Assembly: GCA_008711295.1 (NCBI GenBank)
Contig: VUYV01000045.1
Coordinates: 3,837,147-3,901,146, forward strand
Direction: 5' to 3'
From: Anarhynchus alexandrinus
Lineage: Eukaryota > Chordata > Aves > Charadriiformes > Charadriidae
DNA length: 64,000 nt
The notes under the pieces are model-generated. The model was not told where the DNA came from. It did no database searches and worked only from the letters and a program-made list of their open reading frames with translations. Within the stretch, counting starts at the first letter, position 1. Each line of letters opens with the position of its first letter. Of this stretch, positions 1-13,799 are shown in pieces. Both the position numbers and the translations under genes were made by a program.

Positions 1-1324
1 TTAGTATTTAAGAGCCCTTTTTCTTCCATGCTTTAGATGTACGTGTTTTCAAAAAAGAAGGCTTTTTAATAGAAAAGGTTTTTCTTTGCATTTTTTTAAA
101 AGAATATAATTGTACTCATGTTATTGTCATAGGCAATTTCATTTTGCCAGGATGAAATTTGCCTGTCCAAGGATTACTGATTCATGAGCAACATATTGTG
201 TTTTAAATAGGAAAGGGGTATTTGCAACGGGTGTTTTCTACGTGTATGGGAGCTGTAACTAATAAATTTGGTTTTTTAATGTCTGTTTTTACAAGTCATT
301 TGCGAAATTTAGGTCTTAAAACCTAAAATAACTGTTTAATACAATGTAGTATAGTAAGAACTTGGTCAAAATAGCAAGTGTTGTACTGTAATACAATATT
401 GACAGCTTTGAAGATGATTATATGAGTATGAACCGCTAACGTTTAACTATTTCTATTTAAGCTTAAAGAGTTAACTTGTATAAAAAGAATAATAAAACAG
501 ATTTCTCATTACATCAAGATATTTGGTAAAATTATTTCAATAATACCATCATAGATTTTTCTGTAATAGCAAAATCACGGTGATCCCTAGGGATGCTAGC
601 TATCCACTTGATCCTGCAATCCTAATTCAAGAAATAGCTTCATACCAGGAGCTTCTAACCTGATTGCTCTTATAAAGAATATTTGCACGAGTGGGCCTCA
701 TTTTTCACAGGCAATGTGAATGTCAAGCAAAGTAGAGCTATTTCAAAAAACTGCATATTCCCCCCGCCCCCGGTGGAATTTTATAAGAAGGTCATTATCA
801 GTTTCTTGGGGGCTGAAAGGAGGTAGTGGGTTGGTGTGTGTTTATATATAGGTAGATATTTATAACATTAAAAATAGCTTAGAAAACTGACAACTATAAC
901 TGTTGTGAATGACTTTCATGGAAAGATTATTTGTTTTTTGTACATCACATCACTACTTCTAGCAACAGATGAATTTGTTCTCACCTAGTCAACAGATGTT
1001 TATTCTAAAACCCTTAACACATATCACTATTCTATAAAAACCTTGCTCACTTTGAACTGTACTGAGCTCGTGATGGACAGTTTAAAGTATTCGTTATATT
1101 TTCTTCAGTAAGTTGATGAATAGATTTAAATGGTTCTATTGTAAGCTTATACCAAGAAAGCTGTTGCAGTGCAACTTTCACTAGCTCACTGAATCATTTT
1201 TATCACAAAAAATGATTGGTTCAGCTGAACTTTCAAATAAAATTAGTTTTGTTTATAACTAGCCTGTAGAAAAAGTTGTACCTTTTATGTAATTATTAAG
1301 CATGCTTATAATTCACAGCTTTTA

Positions 1325-1470
1325 GCAGTACTTTTTATTAGTAGGTCTCAAAGCACCTTGCAAAAGAATTCAGTGTAATTATTCTCTTCTTATCTAAGGG
1401 TAATTATTCTCATCTTATCTAGTTCTCATAAAGAGATCATTGTCTACCTGGGATCACTGTAAGAAACTCT
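1325..1470. repeat. Possible ancient L3/CR1-type LINE 3' relic
   Basis: GTCTCAAAGCACCTTGCAAA at 1345-1364 resembles a motif common in 3' ends of old L3/L2-type amniote LINEs, where it is followed by a short stretch with ATTATT repeats. The match is partial and from memory. Confidence 0.3.
1375..1422 (+). repeat. Two-copy tandem duplication, period 25
   Basis: GTAATTATTCTC at 1375 and again at 1400 begins two adjacent units that differ by about one substitution (T/A) before the shared CTTATCTA. Confidence 0.8.
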
Positions 1471-4400
1471 GTAAGAAGGTCTAACAATAAAATCAGATTT
1501 TTGATTTAAATTTTTTTTACAATAAGACCCCCACAAACTCACATTTCTGTTTGGTACAATTCTGTTCTGTGGTAGCATTTTTTTTTTTCGTTTAATGATG
1601 CCTGAGGTTGTATCATACTGTGCCTACCAGACCAAGGTTGGAAGCTAAGCCTGTGCTTTAAGTAGAACAGACTTCTCAGTGTCAGAAGAGACCTTGCTGA
1701 AGGCTTAACCAAATTCATTGATGAGGTAGAGAATGATTCAGGACAGTTTCTGTTAAGGTGATTGAAGTAGTAATGGTGCATGTCTCTAGTTCAGTTACCA
1801 GGGAGCTTGACTGCTAAGAGAGTTTGTACAGATGTCTCTTGATATCCTATCCAGAAAAAAAAGTGTGTGTGAATGAGTGAGTTACAGGGCCAGCATCCTC
1901 ATATCTTCTTGGTTTTTCCTTCATTTCTACCTTGCAGAGCTGGTAGAAATGGTACAGAATGTCGCATTTCATTTTTTTTTTACTGGAACCACCCGTTCCA
2001 GTCATCTTTGGTGTCCCATTTTTCTAATGCATCTGGTAGCAGAACAAACTTCTGATGTGTGTGAGGTGTGAAGTACGCTCCCTTAAATTGTTATTTTCCA
2101 ACTAACTCTATCAATTGTGGTGTGCAGATGATTATTGCTAATTATATTATTGGTGCATTTAATAGTTTAGTTTAGGACTTGAGGTCTTCTACTGGGTTAG
2201 TATTTTCTAAAATAGGACAGAAAGCCTTTGGGTTTTTTTTTACATTCAAGACAATATGTTAAAGGGTCATTTAGGGGTAAAATAGAAGTTAGGAAATGTA
2301 TGAAGGATTTGGTAATGGAAGGATTATAATTTGGGAACTATATAGTATACTATATACTAAATAGCATGAAACTGCATTCCCATATAGTGTAATGCTATCC
2401 AGAAACATGAGTTCCTATAACTTAGATAAACCTTTTATTAAAGGCGATGAAGGCTTACCTACTGTGATGAAATGTTTGCCAGCAGTCTTACAGGTGTAGC
2501 CAGTGATTTCAGTTGATTCGCTGTAGAAATTATGCCTGCTTGTTGGCAGGCTACCATCTAGACTTTGGTTAGATATGTGTGGATTCAGATTATTTGGAAA
2601 AAAGGTCCAAGAGGAAATGTTCTGAGAGGTCTAGTTTCAAGAAGTTGTTTTTCTGCCTGTTTCTGTGTTCATTGGTTTTGTGTGACCTTTGTTTTGATCC
2701 ATGCTTTTTTATTTGATCCATTATTTCTATGTTATGTTATTTTTAACTAATACCTTTGTTTACTTCATTTTACAATGCTTAAAACTTTAGTATAGTTTAA
2801 ATGGTCTATAACAATAGTTTTCACTGTGCTTACACCCATGAAAGTCCTTAGTATTATTCAGCTGCACATCGTATCCTTGATAGCTATAATATATCAAAGC
2901 TGGTCTGGAGAACCTCCCACTGGAAAGCTGGGCTGTTTGTGTAGTGTGGAGGTCCTGATTCATTTGTGATTGTTGCCTTCTGTGTAGTTTCAGAGCTAGG
3001 AGACTCAGCAGATAGTCATATACTTTCCTAGTGCCCTGAGTTTGAATAGTCTCCAACATCCTCATCTAGTCCAAAGTACTCTTAGCAAAGCCTGTACTTG
3101 AAGGTTAACTTTCCCATTAGAATATAAAGAGCTAACATTTTTCAGTCCTAATATCAATACATCCTATCAGTTCTTCCTCTGCTTTGTACGTGCGATGGAA
3201 TAGATTTCTCTCTTTGAATACAGTATTCTTATTAAATGTTTGTTGAAGCAAATACCTTGCAGCTAAACTGATTTCTAAATAAAATCTTCATATAAGCCTT
3301 TTTCACTAGTTTGAATAATAATTACAAAGTAAAATTTGGAAGAAGGCCAACACCATTCACATAGCCATTTAAAGAAAATTACTGCAAATACTTTACCAAT
3401 GGTACCTGGCACCATTTAAGCAGACAAAAAACATAGAAAGCAGCCATAAATGTTGGACATAATATGAAAGGAAAGAATCTTTCTGCATGCATATTAAGAG
3501 TATAACAGAAGAGCAATGTTCTTGAAGATAAGCAGCAAATAAAGTTATTGTGAAAAGCCAAGGTTGGCAGCCAGCTGTGATTGTGATGGATCACAGTCCA
3601 CAGGAGGCTTTTTAGTTGGAGAAAGACCATAGCTAACAAAATTCTTAAATTGTGAGAGGGAGAGAGCGCTCTTACTTCTATCCTGGTTTGGGTACAGTTT
3701 CTAGGACAGTGGGAACCCTGGTCTGTTGGGCATCCAGGCAATACTAGCAATGTTATTGCTGCCTGGCTTGATAAAGAACAGATCTCCATATTCTAATGGC
3801 ACAGTGGAATGACTTCTAGGAAATCCTTTCAGTTGTAAATAACTAAAAAAATAAAACACAACCCCAAAGATCTACCTGTTGAAAATCTGAATAAAATACA
3901 CAAAAGGAAGACTGACTAACACAAATCCTCTCTCGCAGATAATATAGGCTGTGGATAATAGTTAATGTTGTATAAAAATATCAAAAATGTTACTCATAAA
4001 GCTATTTTAAGTGTTAAGTAAAACTTGAAAGGAGGAGTGAATTCAGCTAAGGGAGAAGGAGGAAGAGTTATATATTTGTGGTGTCTTCCCCAGCTCTCTT
4101 GAGTGATGTAAGTATATTAAGAACTGTTACTATATAAATATCTTGGCTGCCACACAAGTGCCCTACATAGTGTTTCGAACTGAGGGAATTGAACAGTGTA
4201 GGTGTTGAACCAGCTTTAGATATTTTACCTTCCTTTTTCCCAGGCGCAAAAGTACGGACCTAAGAATGGTATATCAGCTCAGACCAAAGGTGTTTCTGCA
4301 TCAATATCTTGTTTTTAACAGTGAATGGTAGCAAATGCTGAGGAAAGAGTATCATAGGTCGTGCAAATAGCTGAGTGTCTGAAGGGAAGTATCACTGGCT

Positions 4401-5370
4401 TCTAGTAGGATGCAGTTTAGAGGTCTCTGGGCAGATGATTTGGTATTTAATCATTTGGTTTTTAATAGTTGCAGTGAATTTATGCAGTCTCGTTTTGAAC
4501 CCTTGGTAGTTTTAGCATCCATAGCATGCCACGACAAAAGAATGACAGAGGTGTAAGTGTCCATTTTTAGTTAAGCTGTTGCCAGCTTGAGTTGCAATCC
4601 TCTACTCCTTTCTTTTTGCATGGTGTACAGCCCTGTTATTTTTAACTTGTAAAATTTGATATGAAACTTTTATGGATAAAATTGAGTGCTTGATGTGTAC
4701 CTATGGAATATCAGGCCTTGTGTACAGACTCTTATTTACTGAGAAATGTAAAAAAGAACTCTTCATAAAACCTTCTCACTTTCAGTAATGTCCAGTTTGT
4801 TTATGCTTCGCATTTCTCTTAAAACGGAACCCGAGAACTGCTTATAGCCAGTTTTGCTCTTAGCAATGTGTCTTTTTGTAAAGACTGTGGCATTCATATC
4901 TGTGTATGAATTGTATCTGTGGAAACACTGTGAGCATAAAAAGCTTGCTTTTGAAAAGTAATTGCCAAGTTTGTGATTGTAAGAGTGAAGAAAGTTTTGA
5001 GATTTTGGTGTGAAGTTTCTGTAGTTGGGTAGCAGAGGACAGGTATTACACCCATATTTATCATACAGTCATCCAAAAAAAAAAAAAAGTAAGACCTTCC
5101 TGAATAATTTGGAAACAAAACATTATGTAAATGAAATGGCTGTGGTCAGTACTTGAACTTTCACTTCATGTGTAATGAAACAGTGATATAAATCAAATGG
5201 GTTTCATTTGCCTTTCCAGACTTGGATTACTCTGGAGACTGCTGAAGAGTTTTCCAGTTTGATATGGATTTATCCCTGGCTTGGATTCCTCCTTACTTCT
5301 CTTGAGTGTTAGGGTTTTTTAGCAGATCTTTAAAGATGTTTGATGCCTAAGGTAAAGGATCCTTTATGGC

Positions 5371-5372
<2 letters not shown>

Positions 5373-5400
<28 letters not shown>
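5373..5400. repeat. (TA)n microsatellite
   Basis: Alternating TA interrupted by one G. Confidence 0.85.
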
Positions 5401-5402
<2 letters not shown>

Positions 5403-8275
5403 AATTATTATTTGTTTTTTATTTTTCAGAACAGAAAATGGGGCTACAGCTCCTATTGTCTGGTAACTCTTGATGAATGTAATTAGATAAAGCAATGAAA
5501 GTGGTTGAATTCTAGGAGAGAGATTAAAATAAATGCATTTGAATCTTATAATGACATGGGAAACTATGCAGTGAAAATCTGCTATCTTGCATGAATAAGC
5601 AAGGGATAAAATTAAACCAGCTCATGTTACAGGTATGCAATTTGGAACCATTTGCAGTTTTTCTGAAGCAAAGATGAAGATATAAAAAAGAAAGAAAAAA
5701 GATTAGAGGGATGGGGGAAGGGACATGGTTCTTCTAAAGATACCTATGTCAAGCCCTATTATGAATTGTAATAGACTGCTATGAACAAGAATTAGTCTGT
5801 TTCTCTCAACAACAAAAACTTAAGTGCATCAACAGGGTTCTATTAAGAGCAAATACAAATCATAGGATTAAGTGATTAAGTCCTCTTCCTCTGAGTTACA
5901 GACTTTCCAGAGGTGGATTCCTTCCAGATTTTGCCAGCCTGCTGAGGAGACATTATCTCTTCCTTTATACCAATAGAATAATCCTGTGGAGCATGTATTA
6001 AATACAAAATACATGATTTCCTAGTGTTGCAAAGAGAATTTTTGAATTTGAAAGTCTGTTCACTGGACCTGTAATAAGATTGAGGAAAGTACACTGTATA
6101 AAAAAGTGTAATTTGAGTTCAGTACTAGTGATAGGAGTATGCCTGTACAGTATTAGTCCCTCCCTTGTATTTCCAGAAGGTTAAGTACTTCCTTTTATTA
6201 ATAAAGGAATTGGAAATTACTCTTTCTTCCAAGGGTTTAAATGAGAGACCACTGATTAGAGTATAGCTTGGGACATGAGGAAGAATATTAAATGAAAATT
6301 TCTTATAATACAGTTTCATTTTCAGTACTGTGTTGGTGGGTTTTGCAATCGTTATTAATACAGAGAGTAGATGACCTGCATAGTGGTTGTTCTGGGCTAA
6401 AAGTGACCAGTAATGCCGAAAGATTTCATAAAAGATAGTGTCCTATTTTCATGAGATGCAACTGTAAAGTCTTTTATCACTGTCATACGGCGGTTATATT
6501 CCAAAGGTTGGATAGTTACTTAATTCAGTCTTCCCCTTCCCCCTTTGGAGTTTGGTTTAAATACTTCTGGTGTGAGGAGGCTTCTAGTTGGTTTGGAGAG
6601 AAAATATTTGTGATTAAATTGTCTAGCGCTGTCATGCCAGAACGAGCTCTTCCTGGTTTTAAAATAGCGTTGCAGATTGAAACTCCAGAAACACTAGGAA
6701 AACTTTGTTCCCTAATTTGGATTTGAATTTGTGTCCTTCCTTGTCATCCAAGCATGAGTGTGAAAACCAAGAAATGACCAGCATTTGCTTTATGTTTGGC
6801 AGAGAACGAAAACTGCCCTAAAACTATCAAGTTACCTTTGCATGGGAAACGAGAATATGATTTTTGTAGTGTCTCCAGAAGTAGATCTGCTACTAGTTGT
6901 CCATTTTTGGTTAAGGAAGATATAATGGGATGGATATGTTAGGATTTGGATCATATTGATTCACCTCCAGCTGCATTGTCACAGTTTTGACAACTATGGC
7001 TGATGACTGTTTCCATACTGATGTGCAGCTGTCTATGTGTTTTCACTTATGTTTACTTCTGCTTTGTTTTGTTGGTGTGTTGACTAATATCTCATTGCTT
7101 TCTGAGCCTAACACTTCTCAAGCTCTTGGAATAACTTTTCTCTCTTCCAGTATCTTAAGAGGTTTGGGTTGTTGCCTTCTTCACTGGCAGGGCTAGTGTG
7201 GAAGCAATAAAAGAAGGATCTTTAAATGCTGACAATGCTCAGTTCTGTTTCTATTTTGATTGCCCCGGATGACATTTTTGAGTGCACCTCTCCATGTGTG
7301 GGCTGATAACACAGTTGATAAGAATAGGCCTGAAGTGATACTGGTTGAATGGAGAAAGCATTGGAGAACGTACAAAAGAGCATGTGACTTCTTTGAGTTT
7401 GTGACCTTGATTAGGCTTTTTTTCTGGGGGTGTGTGGTGTATTTTTGGTGGGGTTTTTGTGTGTTTGGTTTGTCGGTTTGGTTTTTTTTTGTTTGTTTGG
7501 GTTTTTTTTAAATGGTTAGGACAATCTCTTCCAGTGTTTCTGGTTAAGAGTTGTGACCCTATTTCCTAGATGCTGATATTATTGTCTTTGTCTTCATTGA
7601 AATTTACAATTTTGCAATTTTTTGGTATGCTAGGTGAGACTGTGTTTTGTTGTTGCTTCCTTGTTTCCTCTACATCTTTATAGCAAATGTAGTCAGGAAA
7701 GAAATCTTGGGGTGTTTTGTTTTGTTTTAAAGCACGTCATTATGTTAGCTGATGTAAAAATCTATCTGGAAAATTGCCCCAACTTAACAATAAATAACAA
7801 TTGCATGCAGACATACTTGGCTGCACACCAAGATCTATTTTTGGAAAAGGGTTCTGTCCTGTTTTCACTTAATTTTAATGATCTGGAGTTTTACCTTCCT
7901 TTGAGAAATCCTAATGAATTTTGGCATCTTTTCCAGTCCTTCCTAGTAGATAAATGCATGTGTCCTGGATCAGATTTCAGAATCATTTGTGTAAGGGAAG
8001 CCCTGCTTATCTGTCAGATAACCTCAGGTATTCCAATAATTCCTAGCGTGTTCGAAGTTCTGCCTCGGCTTGTTTGGTGTTTACTCTAGCAGGGTCTTGT
8101 GGTTGCAAAGATGAAGTAGGCTGTAGGAGGTTGCTGTCATATAAATGCAACATATTAAAAAGCAACTGCAATCCCATGTAGATGAGTGTTCTGATGAAAT
8201 GTTTTCATTTTTTAAACGAACCTGTGGCGGTCGAAGTTAACAGTTGCATTTCGATTTTATTTTTGTTGTGCATTA

Positions 8276-8480
8276 GCTGGTGATTACAGCAGCAGACTGG
8301 GAGTCAGAACTCCTGTACTTCTCTCTCAATTCTCTCATGAGCCTCTGTATTACCTTGAGATGCTTAATTGTCTTTTACTCAACAGTATAATGGGAATAAT
8401 GCTATTTTCCCACTTCTCCTAGGATCACTGAGGCTAGTAGAGCACTTCTAGGACACTGGATAAAAGGTTCAAAGTTCAGG
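8276..8480 (+). repeat. MIR/CORE-type SINE relic
   Basis: Several landmarks of amniote MIR-like (CORE) SINEs occur in order. GACTGGGAGTCAGAACTCCT lies near 8297, a degraded ACCTTGAG..TTAATTG segment near 8352, and a TATAATGGGAATAATGCTAT segment near 8386 that corresponds to the usual AAAATGGGGATAATG. The end resembles the usual GATGAAAGG tail (GGATAAAAGG near 8459). The order and plus orientation fit one decayed insertion. Identification is by memory of the consensus. Confidence 0.6.
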
Positions 8481-11400
8481 CTCATGTTAAAAGAAATCAT
8501 CGTGCAGTTGGAAATGAGTCAAATGTTCACTCAACTGAAGATGAATAGGCTAGGTAAAGGTTAAACTAAAAAAACTGTAGAAAGAGAGGGGACTAAAATA
8601 GGACAGGCTAAGCTATAAATACTGTTATGTGACTCCTTATTTCCTTGTTTTCTTGTTGATTCTTGAGACTATGAACTCTTGGCCTATCACTTAACGTCTG
8701 TAAACCATCAGACACAGAATGATGTGAAAGTAACGATACTTTAAAATAATAAGATTGGCAAAAGTGCATGCCTGGATGAGGTACCTGTGTAGGGCACATA
8801 TTCGGACATATCCTCTGAAGCACTCTTGTAGTTGAAAGATTCCGACACCTGTTTGTAGCAGACAGTCAATCACGGCAAGGGTCTACAGTGTTGCTACATT
8901 AAAATATGTTGTGTTGCAAGTTTTGGGAGTTAGCAATGACAAGTCCGTATCACTCATTCATTGGTAAGGGTGCGTTTGTGATGGAGATGTTGATTCAACA
9001 GCTTAGTGTATTTCTGTCTCTCCTAGGTAATAGAAAATACGGCTGTAGACTATTCAGCTTTATCTGTAGAGATGCTTTTTGGCCACAGATTTTTGAGTAA
9101 GGTTGTGGGAGTTTTCATTTTCACAATCATTTAGCAATGTCTGTGTTTACTGAAGCAGTACAAATAAAACATGGATGCTCTTTTATTGAAAAGTTTCATC
9201 CTACCTGTTTGGGATTGTTTCTGGAGGACAGACTGCTAATTCTTATAATAATTTCTTTAATGCTTAACTCAGCTATAATGCCCCAGATTTAGGTTTGAAC
9301 AGTGTAGCATACAATATGCAAAATACAATTTATGCATGTCATAGATTTTTTAAGATGAGAATTAAACATTAAGGCTATATAGCCTAAACTTCTGCACAGC
9401 ACTGTCTTTGCATTATATGTGAAGTCGGGTGCTTAGGTTAAACTAAAGTGGTGTTCTTTTCAGAAATTCATGATATAGGCATGAAGCTGTTTCTCTCACT
9501 TAGTCAACTGTTAATAGGCCTGTTCTTTTCTTGCATCTAGGCATAGGTAGAGACCTTGTGAAGAGGAGAATTGTACTTCAAGGCAAAGAGGTGAATATAA
9601 AATTCCTTAGGTCACAGAGAGGGCTAAGAAAAGTCAAGAAGGTCCTTGCTTCTCGTTTTGAGGCTTATCAGTGTTGTGGTGCAGATGTTTATTCGGAAAT
9701 TTAACTGAACAAACGAAACATGCCATGAAAAATGCAATGAACAAAATTGCATTCTTTCATGATGATTTTCTTTGCTAGGTTTCTCAACTTGTGGTGCAAG
9801 GCTCCCTGGGTGTCTCACCTTCAGCTGCTTGCCACCTCTCTTTGTAACGTGTCTTGTTTACCTATCTTTTTCCTTTCTATTTTTTTGAGACTTATTCTCT
9901 ATCTTCAGAAGTTTACTTGCCTTCTTTGAGTAGCTGAGTAAATTCAGGGATCTCTCAGGGATTTAAATTTGTCAAAAGAAGATAATGCTGTCATGTTTCT
10001 TGCCTTGTCCCTCAGCATTTTTGAGTTTTTCTTTCAGGACAAATTCCTGTGGCTGTGTGGTTGATACAGTGCATAGTTCCTCAAAGTGATACTGTTAAGG
10101 TGTTTGCTCTCCAGACTCTGAGGTTTGTTAGGTGGCCTGTACTGTAGTACTCAAGCCTTCTCTTTCAAGCTTTTCTTGCAGGATATTTCAAAGCCTGTCT
10201 GTTTTAAAGTACAAATAAGTGATAATAGGGAGTGAAAAGTTGTGGTAAGTGCTGATTTCCATACCAAATAAAACTCACATAAGTGTACAGCTTGTTTGGC
10301 AGCATTAGGCTATCTGGTGCACTTTGCAGCATGCTTACTGTGAACTGACAGCCAAAGACCTTTTGTTCACTGTTTTGGAAAATTTCAGGCCTAGGACTCT
10401 GGTCAAAACACTATTCAGACAAAAAATGGTATATAGCCACTGCTCTGAAAGTCATAATCTCTTTTCTTATATTAAGGTTTCAGAGTTAATATAGAGATGT
10501 CCCATACTCTCTACTGTTTGAAGGATCAAAGGCTTAAGAAACATAATACTTCAAATTGTGAGTTATTTGCCCTAGCACCCATTCACATGGAGTTCTTGGG
10601 CAGAATTTTTCTGGTATTTACAAAGTGGGCAAAAGCTTAGATTTTCCTAGAGTAGGTTTGTTTAGTCTGTGTTTGATTTTTTTTTTTTTTTTTTTTTTTT
10701 TTCTTTTATTTTTTTTTTTTTTTTTTTTTTTCCTCTAAATACTGAAATCCTTACTGATGAGTCTAGTTGTAAACAAGACATTCCCGCATGCTGGTGATAA
10801 GTCTAAATCTGCCTTGGGACAATTACCTCTTTCTTAGCATGGTATCAGTGGAAAACCTGAAAATGCTGCCACTTTTCTAGCTTGCTTTCTCAGCTAGAAA
10901 AGAAATGTTTATTGTCAATGGCTAGTTAGATACTTACTATCATAGAAGTATATTTTGTGTAGTATAGTCATAACATCCTTCGTCATATGCCCTGAGTCTT
11001 TGTGGTTATGCTCTAAATCAGCAGGATATAATAGTGTGTTCATAGTTTGAGCATATGAAGACATATTTTGCTGAACCTAGGCCTTGATCAGTTGGAAAGG
11101 TTGCTTCCTGCTTTCCACTGCTGTTTTTTGGTGCATGTTTGTGTCATACAGAAGCAAAAATGAAATGAAGGTGTTGTTATTATACACAGGTTTTGGGCTG
11201 AGACAGGCCTATTAGTTGTCAAAGAAGTATTTTTGTTTCTCCTGTCCTGTTCCTCCAATCATGGTATATGATTACAGTAATAGCCAAAAATGTGTCTGGA
11301 AGGAATCTAGTGTGAGGATAATGCTCTCTCTCCTCTTAGGAGTTTGCAATCTGCGTTTGTTTTTTTTTAAGGTGAACACCTATTGTATACTTCTGTCAGT

Positions 11401-12593
11401 TGGGTCTTTACAGAAATAATATGAAAGGAATCACTGCCATCCTAATTTTTTCATCAGCATTTTATCTCTGTTTTGCTTAATTGCTGATTGTACATTGTTT
11501 TTCTAATAAGACACTCCAGTCACTCTCTGTGAACTTGAAGTGTCTAATTTATTGAGACAGGATTGTCTTGTTAGTGGATTTTATGAACATGTAATTTCTC
11601 ATGTCAAATGATCTAGCATTTCATTGGCATGCTAATGAAAAAATTGCTTCAGTAACTTTGGTTTTGGGTAGGTTTTTGGGTTGGTTTTTTTTTTAGTGTA
11701 AAAGTGTCTTACAAACATTGTTGGACACAGATTCTCTGACCCCCCTTCCCCCAAACCATGTATCCCTACTATGCTAGTTAAGTATCCCTTGTACTAGATG
11801 GCAGATGACTCTCTGTAGTATGTATGTACAAGCTGTTGGCCTGTTTACTCAGCACAGGAAATTGGTACCATGCCTGAAGTCTGATTGGGGTCTTTTGCCC
11901 AAAAGCTTTAGCATCATGGCTTTAAAATAAAACTACATGAATTCCACATGTTAATCTAGTGCTCTTTTTACCCTTGTGAACCACCTGCCTGTTCTCAATA
12001 TGACCTTAATTCACCCCATTTTCTCAGAAGGAAACTTGCTCCTTGCGTCTCTGCTTTCCTCTTAGAGGGATTCCCTCCAGCTCTGTCATTAGCTGCATGA
12101 CAGCGATAATGTTTGTCGTGACCTGATGTCTCAGCTGGAAGGGAGCAGATCAGTCACCGGTCAGGTTGGAGCCAACTTCTAAAGATTGACCTGCTGCTGC
12201 CATATGACACTGCAGGGTTTGGCACATAAGCATTACAGTTTTTCTTCTTAGGTGTGCATACGTAGATGGCTTTGAATGGGGGGTCGGAGTAGAAATACTA
12301 ATTTCTGCATAGCTCCTCTGTTATGAACGTGACATATGCATTGTTCATGCCATATTCATCCATCTGAAATCTTGTGTTTGTTGAGATTTGAAATATGAAG
12401 ACTCTATTTTTTCCTGAAGTTTTAAAGAAATAAAACTAGTCTGTCTAAAGGGCTTTAGCAGACAAAATATGTTGAAGTCTGGCTGTGACAGTTTGATATG
12501 TCTTTTCATGCTGTACCTGGTAGAAACTATCACCAGTTCACTGCTGAATGATTAGAAGAGAATGTGTGCCTGTACCTCATGCAGTTTACTTCA
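8481..12593. other. Non-coding DNA, nothing recognised besides a poly-T tract
   Basis: AT-rich sequence with short scattered open frames only. The long T tract at 10677-10731 is listed separately. Confidence 0.6.
10677..10731 (+). repeat. Long poly-T tract with C and A interruptions
   Basis: About 55 bases almost all T, broken by CTTTTA. No LINE or SINE body could be recognised beside it, so it may be simple slippage. Confidence 0.9.
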
Positions 12594-12678
12594 GAATTTG
12601 GCTTTTTAGCTTGGTTTTATCTTCATTGCCAGCTTTCAAACTGAGATTAAGGACTTTTTGGGTTGTGATGGAAGTGCA
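12594..12678 (+). repeat. Exact 85-bp dispersed duplication, copy 1
   Basis: Bases 12594-12678, starting GAATTTGGCTTTTTAGC and ending GATGGAAGTGCA, are identical to 13715-13799. Homology ends abruptly on both sides (A versus T before, G versus T after). Confidence 0.95.
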
Positions 12679-13714
12679 GACATGGGTCCTTAATCAAGGA
12701 GGACCCTTTCTGACAACACCACAACCAAAAGTCTTTTTTTACTATGATATGTTAGAGAGCATTTACAGGGTAGCTAAAAATGGATATAAAAAGATAGTAT
12801 TTTTAAGTGCAACTTTTTGCCTAAGTCTATTGTAGTAAATTTAGCCTTTAACATAAGCTGTAAAATTTAAATAGAATAGCTTTTCTAATAAATAATATGA
12901 GTGTGTATTGCTTAAATATTTTTTGCTGAAGTTTTAAAGTATATCAGATCACTGAAATGAGGGAATTTGCTGGGTGAATAATTGGATTCAGTTTACTGAA
13001 GGGACAGATCAGCCTGCAATGGCTTCAGTAGGCATAGAAGGAAAATTGTGTGTTTGTTTCAGTATAGTTTGTCAATTATTTTTTTTAAAGGAGAACCTAA
13101 AGGATTGGTTTTGTCTTACAAAATGTAATAAAAATGAAATGTTATGTTGAGATCAGCTATTTCTACTATGTAGTGATGTAGTATCAAGAAAGTCACCCAG
13201 TTCACTAACTAAAGATAATGCTTCCTTTTATTTTTTTAAATTAAATTTAGTTTTCAGTGAAAAACATGATTAATATAGACACATGAATCCAAAACATCTA
13301 GCGTAGTTTTATTAGTAACATTCTCTAAATCTTGTAAAGCTTGGATTTGTGTAAATCGAGTTTTAGTTTCCTTTGAAATCAACTTGTAACAGTTGTGAGT
13401 TTGGAAGATAGTCCTAAAATGTAATCCTTTAAAATATTGCAACTTTTTTTTTTGCTATCCCCCGAAACATTGGTGACATCAGATTTGACTGTTGGCAGTG
13501 GTAATTTATTGTTCTAGGCTGGGTCTTATAGTGCTTCAGAGTACCTTGTGTACTTACAGTGTTATGTATGCATATACTGTGTGTCAGTAATGCATATATG
13601 GCAGTTTGGAGAACATTAGAAAATGAGAAGGACCATTTACCATTCTTTAACATCAAATATGAAAATCATCACTGTGAATAAATGTGTATTTAAATTATGT
13701 AATTACTTAAATGT
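12679..13714. other. Non-coding spacer between the two 85-bp copies
   Basis: No gene or repeat recognised; AT-rich with short open frames only. Confidence 0.6.
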
Positions 13715-13799
13715 GAATTTGGCTTTTTAGCTTGGTTTTATCTTCATTGCCAGCTTTCAAACTGAGATTAAGGACTTTTTGGGTTGTGATGGAAGTGCA
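13715..13799 (+). repeat. Exact 85-bp dispersed duplication, copy 2
   Basis: Identical to 12594-12678, same orientation, offset 1121 bases. I found no obvious target-site duplication next to either copy. Confidence 0.95.

Larger units (their letters stand above)
1..8275. other. AT-rich non-coding DNA, probably intron or upstream flank
   Basis: I see no credible gene. Open frames such as the 136-codon minus-strand one at 3379-3789 and the 151-codon plus-strand one at 7634-8089 (GTG start) lack recognisable domains. The block holds a short tandem duplication at 1375-1422, a TA repeat at 5373-5400 and a G/T-rich tract around 7420-7515. Confidence 0.6.

Noticed and set aside
3379..3789. 136-codon minus-strand open frame
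   Set aside because: No recognisable domain or conserved start context; probably chance.
7634..8089. 151-codon plus-strand open frame
   Set aside because: It begins at GTG, not ATG, has no known motif and sits in intron-like sequence.
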